Below, piece by piece: positions 16,844-24,724 of a stretch of DNA of 64,000 bases. The notes beneath the pieces were generated by a model, which saw nothing but the letters and a program-made list of their open reading frames with translations, was not told the origin of the DNA and searched no databases. Each line of letters starts with the position of its first letter. The first letter of the stretch is position 1. The stretch is from Rhizobiaceae bacterium CPCC 101076 (GTDB lineage Bacteria; Pseudomonadota; Alphaproteobacteria; Rhizobiales; Methylopilaceae), in assembly GCA_003347645.1 (NCBI GenBank), contig QDFX01000016.1, positions 1 to 64,000 on the forward strand, written 5' to 3'. A program made the translations under genes and the position numbers.

Positions 16844-19126
16844 CTAGGCAACCGCCTCCAACACTTCACGAATTTTCTGCGCCAGCTGCGGCAGCGTGAA
16901 CGGCTTCGGGATCAGGTTCACACCCGGATCCAGCACGCCGTTATGCACCACGGCATTCCGCGTATAACCGGTGGTGAACAGGACTTTCAATTCCGGACGC
17001 CTACGGAGGGCCTCGTCGGCGAGCTTGCGGCCGTTGACCTCGGGCATGACGACGTCGGTGAAAAGCAAGGCGACATTCGGCGTTCCATCGAGCAGGCGCA
17101 GCGCCGTGGCCGCCCCCTCCGCCTCAAGGACGGTGTAGCCGAGCTCGCGCAGCGTCTCGGCATTGACCTTGCGGACACTTTCCTCGTCCTCGACCAGCAG
17201 GATCGTCTCCTGGCCGGTCGGAACGGACTCCATGGCCGCGAGGGCCGCATTGGCCTCGGCGGGACCGAAGAAGCGCGGCAGGTAGATCTTCACCGTCGTG
17301 CCCTGGTTGGGCTCGCTGTAGATCTTCACATGGCCGCCCGACTGGCGGACGAAGCCGTAGACCTGGCTGAGGCCAAGCCCGGTGCCCTTGCCTGGCTCCT
17401 TGGTGGTGAAGAACGGCTCGAAGGCGCGGCCGATCGTGCCGGGCGTCATGCCGGTGCCGGTATCGGTGACGGCGACCAGGACGTACTGCCCCATCCGCAT
17501 CTGGTGCTCGGCGGCGTAGGTCTCGTCGATATGCGCGTTGGCGGTCTCGATCGTCAGCTTTCCGCCATCCTCCATCGCGTCGCGGGCATTCACCGCGAGA
17601 TTGAGGAGCGCGTTTTCGAGCTGGTTGTTGTCGGCATGGGTGCGCCACAGACCGCCCGCGAGCACGGTCTCGATCTCGATCCCCTCGCCGAGAGAGCGAT
17701 GGATCAGGTCGGACATCCCGCCGACGAGCTTGTTGACGTCGATTGGCTCCGGCATCAGCGGCTGCTGGCGCGAGAAGGCGAGCAGGCGATGCGTCAGCAC
17801 CGCGCCGCGATTGGCGGCTTCCAGTGCGTTCTCAGCGAAGCGCTCGACGTCGCCACGCTTGTCGCGCAGGCGGCGTAGCAGGAGATCGAGATTGCCGGTG
17901 ACGATGGCGAGCAGGTTGTTGAAGTCGTGCGCGATGCCGCCGGTGAGCTGGCCGACTGCCTCCATCTTCTGCGCCTGTCGAAGCTGTCCCTCGATGCGCT
18001 CGCGCTGTTCGGCCTCCGCGATGAGGCGACGGTTGACCTCGACGAGTTCGGCGGTGCGTTCCTCGACCTGATGTTCCAGGCCGACATTGAACTCTCGAAG
18101 CTCGTCCTCGCGTTTGCGGAGTTCGGTCGATGCGTCCGCGAGCGCGGCACCGATGAGTTGCGCCTCGCGGATGTTGGACGGCAGCGGTTCTACCGGCTCG
18201 CCGCGCCCGAGCGCTTCCGCGTTACGGGCCAGGCGCTCGAACGGAACGATGATCCGGCGCGCATAGAACGAGGCGAAGACGAGTGACAGGCCGGCGAGGC
18301 CGAGACCCACGGTCGCGAACACCAGGAGCGACCGCCAGAGCGGCGCCTCCAGCACCTCCTGCGGCATGCCGACGACGACGCGCCAGCCGGGCCCCTTGGT
18401 CCGCGAATAGGTGCCGAAGATGATCCGGCCGTCGATCGTATTGCCGGTCCACGATCCTTCCTGCCCGCCGGTATTGGCGAGGAGGTCCGCCGACGCCGTG
18501 CGACCGACGAATTCCGCCGTCCGGCGGCTGCGGGCGAGGATCTTGTCGCTGCGGTCGATGACAGCGACGTTGGCCTCCTCGCCGGGATTCTCGCGGGCGA
18601 GGATGTCGCTGATCCGCTGGGCCGGCAGGCTCGCGCTGAGGAGATATTTGAGCCGGCCGTCGATCATGATCGGGACCGTGAGCACGAATTGCGGCTCGCG
18701 CGACATCGCCCCGATGAACATGTCCGAGATGAAGTCGCGTCCGTTCTCGGCGGCGTCGATCTCGCCCGGCAGAAGGCTCTTCGGGAGCTGGGAGCCATAG
18801 GGCATGCGCGCATTGACCAATTGCTGGCCAGTCAGGTCGCGCAGGACGACGCCCAGGCCTTCCCGCTGCCGCACATCCTCAAGAAACCCGTGGAAAGACT
18901 GGAGATTCTCGGCAAGCAGCGAGCGCGACACCGCGAGCACGTCGAGCGCGGTCGTCAGGCTGTTCAGTTCCTGATCGACCAGAGTCGCGATGCGGCGCGC
19001 GCTCTGCTGCGCATCCTGCTCCACACGGGCGCGTTCGCGCACGGCGAACTCGAAGAGGACGAAACCGACGAAAGCAAGGATCGGGATGAGCAGCGCGAGC
19101 CCGAAAAACGACAGATGCCGCCGCAT
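16844..19126 (-). CDS. Hybrid sensor histidine kinase / receiver with periplasmic PDC sensor
   Basis: A 760-residue protein. A membrane helix (residues 6-26) precedes a periplasmic dCache/PDC-like domain (about 40-280, with GRDFISDMFIGAMSREPQFVLTVPI), a second helix (about 283-303), HAMP, a coiled-coil (SNIREAQLIG...VEERTAELVEVNRRL), the HisKA box GGIAHDFNNLLAIVTGN (phospho-His near residue 400), an HATPase domain (NLAVNARDAM, DTGTGM, GTGLGLSQVYGFV) and a C-terminal receiver with FTDVVMPEVNG. The type passes phosphate within the protein. No response-regulator output gene lies beside it. The sensed ligand is unknown. Confidence 0.9.
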   Translation of the reverse strand: MRRHLSFFGLALLIPILAFVGFVLFEFAVRERARVEQDAQQSARRIATLVDQELNSLTTALDVLAVSRSLLAENLQSFHGFLEDVRQREGLGVVLRDLTGQQLVNARMPYGSQLPKSLLPGEIDAAENGRDFISDMFIGAMSREPQFVLTVPIMIDGRLKYLLSASLPAQRISDILARENPGEEANVAVIDRSDKILARSRRTAEFVGRTASADLLANTGGQEGSWTGNTIDGRIIFGTYSRTKGPGWRVVVGMPQEVLEAPLWRSLLVFATVGLGLAGLSLVFASFYARRIIVPFERLARNAEALGRGEPVEPLPSNIREAQLIGAALADASTELRKREDELREFNVGLEHQVEERTAELVEVNRRLIAEAEQRERIEGQLRQAQKMEAVGQLTGGIAHDFNNLLAIVTGNLDLLLRRLRDKRGDVERFAENALEAANRGAVLTHRLLAFSRQQPLMPEPIDVNKLVGGMSDLIHRSLGEGIEIETVLAGGLWRTHADNNQLENALLNLAVNARDAMEDGGKLTIETANAHIDETYAAEHQMRMGQYVLVAVTDTGTGMTPGTIGRAFEPFFTTKEPGKGTGLGLSQVYGFVRQSGGHVKIYSEPNQGTTVKIYLPRFFGPAEANAALAAMESVPTGQETILLVEDEESVRKVNAETLRELGYTVLEAEGAATALRLLDGTPNVALLFTDVVMPEVNGRKLADEALRRRPELKVLFTTGYTRNAVVHNGVLDPGVNLIPKPFTLPQLAQKIREVLEAVA

Positions 19127-19397
19127 GTCAGAACCCGCCTCGGAGAGGCGTCTGGCAGTCCGTGCAGGCTGGTCGCGCGGTCGTGCTCACGGCGAGCGAA
19201 GGAATAGCGAAGCCGGCTGATTTGCAAGTGAATCCCGCATGGGGAAAGGTCGCTCGCGTGACATTTGGTCCGTCGATTGCACGACGGACTTTGATTTGTG
19301 ACGCACGCGTGGTTCTACTCATTTCGGTGCCGACCGTGCGGGGCGGCGCGAAGGCTTGAAAGCGGACCGTCCTCCCGGTCCCGCGGAGCGAATATCA

Positions 19398-22184
19398 ATG
19401 CTGGACGAAGCTACGCGCGTGACCACGACCGCCCGTTCCAAGGTTGCCGATCTTCTCGCGCTGACCGAGACCGAGCGCAAACGCGCCGTTGAGGACCCGT
19501 TCGCCAATCCGGTGCTCGCAACGGCACGCACCATCCTGCGCCAGCTCGAACGCGGCGACCTGACCGAAGCCCAGGTCGACGAGGTGATCTCCGAGCTTCG
19601 CGACGAGGCGTTCCGCGACCGCGCGAAGCGCCTGGCCGCCTATGTCGGCGGCACCGATCCGGCGGCGTCCGAGGCGAGCTACGACCGCATCGCGGACACG
19701 CTGACGACGCTCACCGGCAGCTTCGAGGAAGCGGAAGCGGAATATGCCCGCACGCGCTTCGCCGCCGTCTTCACCGCGCACCCGACCTTCTCGGCGCCGC
19801 CCGAGGTGTTCGAGAACCTGGCCGCCCGCGCCTCGGGCCACGATCCCGAGCCTTACGTCGGCTCGCACCGGCCGAAGACACCGACGCTCGAGGACGAATT
19901 CAACCAGGCCATGGTCGCGATCAGGAACGGCCGCGACGCGATCGACCGGCTGAACGGCTCGCTCCTCGCCGGCGCCGCGAAGGTCTGGCCGGGCGACTGG
20001 ACGAAGCTCGTGCCGCAACCGGTCATCCTGGCGAGTTGGGTCGGCTACGACACCGACGGCCGCGTCGACATCAACTGGTGGGATACGCTTCGCCTGCGCC
20101 TGCGGATGAAACGCCTTCAGCTCACCCGCCTCGAAGATGCCGTATCGCAATACCCGGCCGCGCACGATCTCGCCGAGCGCATCGACCGCGCCATCGGCTG
20201 CATCGACCGCCAGATCGCCTCGGTTCCGACCAAGGGCGATCCGGAGACCGTGGCCGAATTCGCGGCCGAACTGATCGAGCACCGCGAGGACGCGCTGCCG
20301 ACGATCGAGCCGCTAATGGACCTGTTCGCGGACGCGATCGAGAACGCGCCCGAGAGCGACAAGCTTCCCCTCGCCGTCGCCCGTGCCGGCCTCGCCTCGC
20401 ACGGAATGTCGCTGGCGCATACGCATGTCCGGCTGAATGCGGCGCAGGTACATAACGCCGTGCGTCTGCGGCTGGGCCTGCAGGATCCGCCGGCCGACCC
20501 GTTCCGCCGCCGTGTCCTCCTCGGTGCGATCAACAATGCGCTCGACAAGGTGCAGGCCGTTCCGGTCGATTTTGGCGCGATCCTCGCCGAACAGGCCTCC
20601 GCGACCCGCCTGATGATGACGATGGCGCAGATCGCCAAGCACATCGACGGCGACGCGCCGATCCGCTTCCTGATCGCCGAGACCGAGAGCGGCTACACGC
20701 TCCTCTCCGTGCTCTGGCTGGCGAAGCTGTTCGGCGTCGAGAAGCATATCGAGATCTCGCCGCTGTTCGAGACGGCGGACGCGCTGGAGCAAGGGTCGCG
20801 CGCGATCGAGGAGGCGCTGCGGAGCCCGCACTATCGCGCTTATCTGCGCGAGACCGGCAAGCTCGCCATCGAGTTCGGCTATTCCGATTCCGGCCGCTAT
20901 GTCGGACAGCTCGACGCGACCTTCCTGATCGAGCGCCTGCGCCTGAAGCTCGCCGACCTGATGAAGAAGCACGGGCTGACGGATATCGAGCTGATCCTGT
21001 TCGACACCCACGGCGACTCGATCGGCCGCGGCGCGCATCCCTATTCGCTGACCGACCGGCTGAAATACCTCTCGCCCTCTCCTGCTCGCAAGGTCTTCGC
21101 CGATTATGGCATCAGGACGCGCGACGAGAGCTCGTTCCAGGGCGGCGACGGGTACCTCCTGTTCGACACGCCGGAACTGGCGATGGCCTCGATCGCGCGC
21201 ATCGCCGAGCAGGCATTCGATCAGCCGCCGAAGAACACCGATCCGATCTACGAGGAAGCCGACTTCGCCGCTGATTTCTTCGCGACGATTGGCGCCTCGA
21301 TGCACGAACTGACCGAGGACCCGGGCTACGCCTCGCTTCTCGGCGCGTTCGGCCCGGCTCTGCTCGACCCGACAGGCTCGCGGCCGCCGATGCGCCAGAG
21401 CGACGGCATCACAGGCCCGACCGTCATCAAACACCCGCGCGAACTCCGCGCGATCCTCAACAACGCCATCCTGCAGCAGCTCGGCTGGTGCGCGAACACA
21501 CTCCAGGGCATCGGCGCGGCCGCCGCCCGCCAGCCCGAACTGTTCTCCGATCTTCGCGAGCGGAGCCCGCGCTTCCGCCGCGCGCTCGATTTTGCCCATC
21601 GCGCGCTTGAGCATTCGGATATCGACGTCCTGCGCGCCGGCATCGCTTTGCTCGATCCCGGCTCCTGGCTCGACCGGGCGGCGCATGTCGACCCGCTCCG
21701 CGCCCGCCAGCTCGTCGGCGTCGCCGAGGCGCTGAACACGCTGAACCTCTGGGCGCCGGTGCAGGCCATGTTCCGCCGCATCCAGACCGATTACGTCCAG
21801 CTTCGCTCGGCCTGGCCGAACGCGCCGCAGATGCAGACGCGCGAGCTCCTGCTGCACGCGCTCCGCATCGCGCTGATCCAGCGCATCTGGCTGATGGCTG
21901 TGGCGATCCCGGACTTCTCGCCGCGCCATGGCGTGACCCGGCAGGCATTGCAGATGCGACTGCTCCAGCTCGACGTGCCGGCGGCGCTGTCGCTCCTTGC
22001 GGAAGTCTTCCCGAACGAGGCCGACCCGACGGCCGGCCGCGATTTCGGCGAGCCGCACGGCCCGCGCGCCTCGGTCTCCTACGCCACCGAGCACGAGCAG
22101 ATCTTCGATCCGATCGGCCGGATGTTCGCGCAGGTTCGTGAGATCGGCACGGCGATCACGCACGAGCTGGGGGCGTTCGGGTGA
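19398..22184 (+). CDS. Divergent phosphoenolpyruvate carboxylase homologue
   Basis: A 928-residue protein of PEP carboxylase length and fold, but with altered active-site motifs. The catalytic-His motif is TAHPTF (His at 128) instead of TAHPTE; the next motif reads ASWVGYDTDGRVD (212-224) where PEPC has GGDRDGNP; SDSGR (500) replaces SDSGK; and FDTHGDSIGRG (535-545) stands where PEPC has FHGRGGTIGRGG. The C-terminus ends in FG rather than NTG. The overall order, and conserved IGRG with its arginine, make homology clear. Whether it carboxylates PEP is doubtful. ATG at 19398; a TTG start at 19356 is possible. Confidence 0.75.
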   Translation: MLDEATRVTTTARSKVADLLALTETERKRAVEDPFANPVLATARTILRQLERGDLTEAQVDEVISELRDEAFRDRAKRLAAYVGGTDPAASEASYDRIADTLTTLTGSFEEAEAEYARTRFAAVFTAHPTFSAPPEVFENLAARASGHDPEPYVGSHRPKTPTLEDEFNQAMVAIRNGRDAIDRLNGSLLAGAAKVWPGDWTKLVPQPVILASWVGYDTDGRVDINWWDTLRLRLRMKRLQLTRLEDAVSQYPAAHDLAERIDRAIGCIDRQIASVPTKGDPETVAEFAAELIEHREDALPTIEPLMDLFADAIENAPESDKLPLAVARAGLASHGMSLAHTHVRLNAAQVHNAVRLRLGLQDPPADPFRRRVLLGAINNALDKVQAVPVDFGAILAEQASATRLMMTMAQIAKHIDGDAPIRFLIAETESGYTLLSVLWLAKLFGVEKHIEISPLFETADALEQGSRAIEEALRSPHYRAYLRETGKLAIEFGYSDSGRYVGQLDATFLIERLRLKLADLMKKHGLTDIELILFDTHGDSIGRGAHPYSLTDRLKYLSPSPARKVFADYGIRTRDESSFQGGDGYLLFDTPELAMASIARIAEQAFDQPPKNTDPIYEEADFAADFFATIGASMHELTEDPGYASLLGAFGPALLDPTGSRPPMRQSDGITGPTVIKHPRELRAILNNAILQQLGWCANTLQGIGAAAARQPELFSDLRERSPRFRRALDFAHRALEHSDIDVLRAGIALLDPGSWLDRAAHVDPLRARQLVGVAEALNTLNLWAPVQAMFRRIQTDYVQLRSAWPNAPQMQTRELLLHALRIALIQRIWLMAVAIPDFSPRHGVTRQALQMRLLQLDVPAALSLLAEVFPNEADPTAGRDFGEPHGPRASVSYATEHEQIFDPIGRMFAQVREIGTAITHELGAFG

Positions 22185-22193
22185 GTGGCCCCT

Positions 22194-22409
22194 ACCTCTC
22201 CCGTTTACGGGAGAGGCCGACTCGCGCAGCGAGCGGGTGAGGGCAAACCACGCACTCCATCATCCTCCGGCTTGACCGGAGAATCCCACCTCACGGCGGG
22301 CCCAATAGGTTCTTCGGTCAAGCCGGAGGACGACGGCCACTAGCATCGTGCTTGCCCTCACCCCGGTGCGTTGACACGCACTCGACCCTCTCCCGCTTCG
22401 CAGGAGAGG
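22194..22409. repeat. Facing repeat pair with internal palindrome, reverse of the 5.9-kb element
   Basis: Left unit CTCTCCCGTTTACGGGAGAG stem then CTCGCGCAGCGAG and GGGTGAGGGC; centre CCTCCGGCTTGACCGG ... GGTCAAGCCGGAGGA; right unit TTGCCCTCACCCC ... CTCGACCCTCTCC with CTCTCCCGCTTCGCAGGAGAG. This is the same three-part plan as at 5909-6127 read in reverse. It fills the gap between the PEPC homologue and the SleB-like gene; the 327 bases 22185-22511 contain no other gene. Confidence 0.8.
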
Positions 22410-22511
22410 AGACAAAGCGCGGCTCCTCTTCGCTTTTTCCGCCCCTGAGCCTTTCAGCGAAAGACTCCATCAACCTTCTTCGCACATCACTAGCCCGTCG
22501 CGTATCGACGC

Positions 22512-23396
22512 TTGTGTGTGAGTAGAAGAGTGGTTGCGTATCTCGTTCCGCCGCGGCTGCGTACCGTCCGCGGCATCGCGACAGCCGTCGCGCTCTGCCT
22601 GCTCATGGCTGGCTGCGCGACGGCACCTCGCAGCAAGACCGGTTACATCCCGCGCGGCATGAGCGATCGCGAATGCCTGGCGCGCGCGATGTATTTCGAG
22701 TCCAACCGCTCAAGCGAGGACGGCATGCTCGCCGTCGGCTCCGTCGTCATGAACCGCTATGAGGCCGGCAAATACGGCAAGACGGTCTGTGCCGTGGTCG
22801 GCGCACCGCGCCAGTTCGCGCCCGGCGTTCTGCAACGGCAGATGACCGAACCGAAGAGCCGCGAACGCGCGATGCGGGTCTCGGGCGACGTGCTGAACGG
22901 CAAGCGCCACCCCACCGTCGGCAAGGCCGAATTCTTCCATACGCAGGGCTACGAGCCCGGCTACAACAATATGCGCTACGTCACCATCGAGGGCGGCAAC
23001 GCCTTCTACGAGAAGGTGAAGAAGGGCGAGAGCACCGGCGATCTCGTTCGCGTCGCCCGACGCGGCCCGGCCGATATCGACGACCTGATCGCCATCAACC
23101 AGCGCACCGTCGTCGGGCAGAAACCGGTTCCGAAGCTTGCTCCGGTCGAGGAAGCCGAAGGCATCTACCAGCCGCCGGTCTACGCCCCGCCGCGCATGGT
23201 CGCGCAGCGTCCGTCGGCGCCGAGAGATACGCCACGCCGCGACACCGCCCGCTACCGGAGCGGCAAGACGCCGACACCGTCGGCGCCCTACCAGCCGCCG
23301 CCTCCGCCGGCCTATGAGCCGCAGATGGCCGCGGAACCTGTCGTGCCGGGACCGGCGCTCGGATGGCAGACCGGCCCGTCGGGGCATATCTACTAA
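22512..23396 (+). CDS. SleB-like cell-wall hydrolase, lipoprotein
   Basis: A 294-residue protein with an N-terminal signal and lipobox (LLMAGC, Cys near residue 35). Residues 50-175 form a Hydrolase_2/SleB domain: ECLARAMYFESNRSSEDGMLAVGSVVMNR with the catalytic-type Glu, then RQFAPG and a closing HPTVGKAEFFHTQGY. It would cleave peptidoglycan in the envelope. The C-terminal 90 residues are a Pro/Arg-rich linker. The start is uncertain: TTG at 22512, GTG at 22518 and GTG at 22530 are all in frame and there is no strong ribosome site. Confidence 0.82.
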   Translation: MCVSRRVVAYLVPPRLRTVRGIATAVALCLLMAGCATAPRSKTGYIPRGMSDRECLARAMYFESNRSSEDGMLAVGSVVMNRYEAGKYGKTVCAVVGAPRQFAPGVLQRQMTEPKSRERAMRVSGDVLNGKRHPTVGKAEFFHTQGYEPGYNNMRYVTIEGGNAFYEKVKKGESTGDLVRVARRGPADIDDLIAINQRTVVGQKPVPKLAPVEEAEGIYQPPVYAPPRMVAQRPSAPRDTPRRDTARYRSGKTPTPSAPYQPPPPPAYEPQMAAEPVVPGPALGWQTGPSGHIY

Positions 23397-23399
23397 ACC

Positions 23400-23473
23400 G
23401 TCGTCCTCCGGCTTGACCGGAGGACCCATAGGGCGCTTACGGGTGGATGCTCCGGTCGAGCCGGAGCATGACG
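23400..23473. repeat. Stand-alone CCTCCGG palindrome
   Basis: GTCGTCCTCCGGCTTGACCG and CGGTCGAGCCGGAGCATGAC arms enclose a 25-base middle. It is the module found inside the composite elements at 5.9 and 22.2 kb, and again between cysJ and cysI. It starts 3 bases after the stop of the SleB-like gene and ends at the convergent yaiI stop. Confidence 0.75.
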
Positions 23474-23474
23474 G

Positions 23475-23945
23475 CTACGCGCCGAACCCGGCGCGCTTCA
23501 GCCGCACCACGGCCTGATCGAGCGCCGACAGGAACGCCGAGCGATCCTTCGGCGAGAACGGCTTCGGGCCGCGTGTCGTCTGTCCGGCCGAGCGGAGCTC
23601 GTCCATCAGGTTTCGCGTCGCGAGCGCCATGCCGATCGAGGCCGTGGTGTAGGCGCGGCCGGTATTGCCGATCACCTCCGCGCCCGCCTTGATGCAGCGG
23701 TCCGCGAGCGGGACATCCTGCGTGATGACGATGGAACCCGGTGCGGCGCGCTCGGCGATCCAGTCGTCGGCGACGTCCGGACCGGCAGGCACGATGACCC
23801 GCTCGATCATCGGCTCTTTCGGGACGTTGATGAAGCCATTTGCGACGACGAACACCTTCAGCCCGTAGCGTCCGGCGACGCGATAGACTTCGTCCTTCAC
23901 CGGGCAGGCATCGGCATCGACAAAGATAGTAATCGGCGTCGTCAT
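23475..23945 (-). CDS. YaiI/YqxD-family protein (DUF188)
   Basis: A 156-residue protein with the family signature [14 protein letters not shown] at residues 7-20, [13 protein letters not shown] and [12 protein letters not shown], the acidic residues of a PIN-like nuclease fold. Family function is not settled; a nuclease role is inferred from fold. The ATG is preceded by TTTCGGAGG. Immediately upstream lies a strong hairpin (23961-23988) and a possible leader peptide, suggesting that expression is attenuated or that a small RNA ends there. Confidence 0.87.
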   Translation of the reverse strand: MTTPITIFVDADACPVKDEVYRVAGRYGLKVFVVANGFINVPKEPMIERVIVPAGPDVADDWIAERAAPGSIVITQDVPLADRCIKAGAEVIGNTGRAYTTASIGMALATRNLMDELRSAGQTTRGPKPFSPKDRSAFLSALDQAVVRLKRAGFGA

Positions 23946-23960
23946 GGGCCTCCGAAATGA

Positions 23961-23988
23961 GAAAGGCCATCCTTTCGGATGGCCTTTC
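23961..23988 (-). terminator. Strong hairpin just upstream of yaiI (terminator or attenuator)
   Basis: A 12-base perfect stem, GAAAGGCCATCC with GGATGGCCTTTC, and a 4-base loop (GAAA on the minus strand). The stem's 3' side ends in CTTTCTCATTTC on the minus strand, a partly U-rich tail. It lies 15 bases from the yaiI start codon and downstream of a short ORF, so it would either end a small transcript or attenuate yaiI. Confidence 0.7.
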
Positions 23989-24030
23989 CATTGTCATACC
24001 GCGGCACGGATCCAACCGTGCTTGCGCAGC

Positions 24031-24105
24031 TTACGCGGCTGAAAAATCCGAAGAGGAAACCCAGCTCGCGATGACCAGCGACCGCGGAGTAAGACAATGA
24101 GACAC
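24031..24105 (-). CDS. Possible 24-residue leader peptide upstream of yaiI
   Basis: A GTG-initiated ORF of 24 codons, ending TAA. The bases before the GTG read AAAGGAGGTGATCC on the minus strand, a perfect and unusually long complement of the 16S rRNA 3' end. The peptide has a hydrophobic centre and ends SSDFSAA. A second frame, starting at the GTG inside the Shine-Dalgarno itself, runs 39 codons (VIQCLIVLLRG..., ends WIRAAV), but its ribosome site would be poor. The strong hairpin at 23961-23988 follows. The pattern is that of a leader peptide or a small mRNA/sRNA. I see no amino-acid run that names a regulating tRNA. Confidence 0.5.
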   Translation of the reverse strand: MSHCLTPRSLVIASWVSSSDFSAA

Positions 24106-24106
24106 T

Positions 24107-24138
24107 GGATCACCTCCTTTCGATTGTGTTGAACACAA
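24107..24138 (-). promoter_or_regulatory. Extended Shine-Dalgarno and TTGTGTT palindrome
   Basis: Bases 24107-24120 are the complement of AAAGGAGGTGATCC. Next to it, 24124-24138 is TTGTGTT-G-AACACAA, a perfect 7-base inverted repeat. The palindrome may be an operator over the start of the leader transcript or a 5' stem that controls the ribosome site. Confidence 0.5.
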
Positions 24139-24255
24139 CAAAAGATTGGGGCGCGTCCGGCTGCGTCGCACCTGCGCGTTTTGACGCAGGCAGACGGACC
24201 TCTCTCTGGGAGGGGTTCTGCAATTGTCTCCATTGTGACGCGCTTGCATCAGCTT

Positions 24256-24312
24256 TTGCCTCTCCCGTTTACGGGAGAGGTCGACTCGCCGATAGGCGAG
24301 CGGGTGAGGGCT
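24256..24312. repeat. Left 57-bp inverted repeat of the DUF559 cassette
   Basis: Begins TTGCCTCTCCCG, forms a CTCTCCCGT/ACGGGAGAG stem, then GGTCGA, a CTCGCC/GGCGAG stem and ends CGGGTGAGGGCT. Its inner end overlaps the stop codon of the DUF559 gene. Inverted copy at 24657-24713. Confidence 0.85.
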
Positions 24313-24655
24313 ACACGGTGCCCAATGTGTGGGAAATCACAGTCAGCACACCTTCCCGGTTCCGGAGCATGTCGTTGTTCCAGAAGCGGAGAACCGTCCA
24401 GCCCGCACTCTTCAGATACGCATCCCGGATTTCATCACGCGCACTCTCGGAATGCTGCCCGCCATCCAGTTCGATGACGAGCTTCGCATCCAGGCAGACG
24501 AAATCGGCGATGTACGGACCTATCGGGACCTGACGGCGGAATTTGCGACCGGCGAATCTCCGACTTCGAAGTTCGCGCCACAGGATGCGTTCGCAATCGG
24601 TGAGTTCCGCGCGGAGCTGGCGCGCAAGATTGGTTTTCTGACCGTCACGCAGCAT
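24311..24655 (-). CDS. DUF559 (Vsr-like) endonuclease, inside an inverted-repeat cassette
   Basis: A 114-residue protein of the DUF559 family, a Vsr-like PD-(D/E)xK nuclease fold. Features: ARQLRAELTDCERILWRELRSRRFAGRKFRRQVPIG with the early Glu, then IADFVCLDAKLVIELDGGQH carrying Asp and the E-x-D pair, and RDAYLKSAGWTVLRFWN. The ATG at 24655 lies 1 base inside the right repeat, whose inner end (GGTGAGGGCA) supplies the Shine-Dalgarno-like AGGG. The open frame continues into the repeat (MGEVDSPTGARVRA), so a start at 24697 is possible. The gene exactly fills the space between two inverted 57-bp repeats. Function in vivo unknown. Confidence 0.82.
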   Translation of the reverse strand: MLRDGQKTNLARQLRAELTDCERILWRELRSRRFAGRKFRRQVPIGPYIADFVCLDAKLVIELDGGQHSESARDEIRDAYLKSAGWTVLRFWNNDMLRNREGVLTVISHTLGTV

Positions 24656-24656
24656 T

Positions 24657-24713
24657 GCCCTCACCCGCGCGCCTGTCGGCGAGTCGACCTCTCCCATAAA
24701 ATGGGAGAGGCAA
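24657..24713. repeat. Right 57-bp inverted repeat of the DUF559 cassette
   Basis: Inverse of 24256-24312. The stem here is CTCTCCCAT/ATGGGAGAG, where the left copy has CCCGT/ACGGG: a paired change that keeps the helix. It ends 11 bases before the cysI stop codon. Confidence 0.85.
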
Positions 24714-24724
24714 GGAACGAGCCG

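Noticed and set aside
24107-24120. Sequence identical to the 16S rRNA 3' end (GGATCACCTCCTTT) on the plus strand
   Set aside because: Only 14 bases match and no rRNA flanks it. It is the complement of an extended Shine-Dalgarno for the leader ORF on the minus strand.
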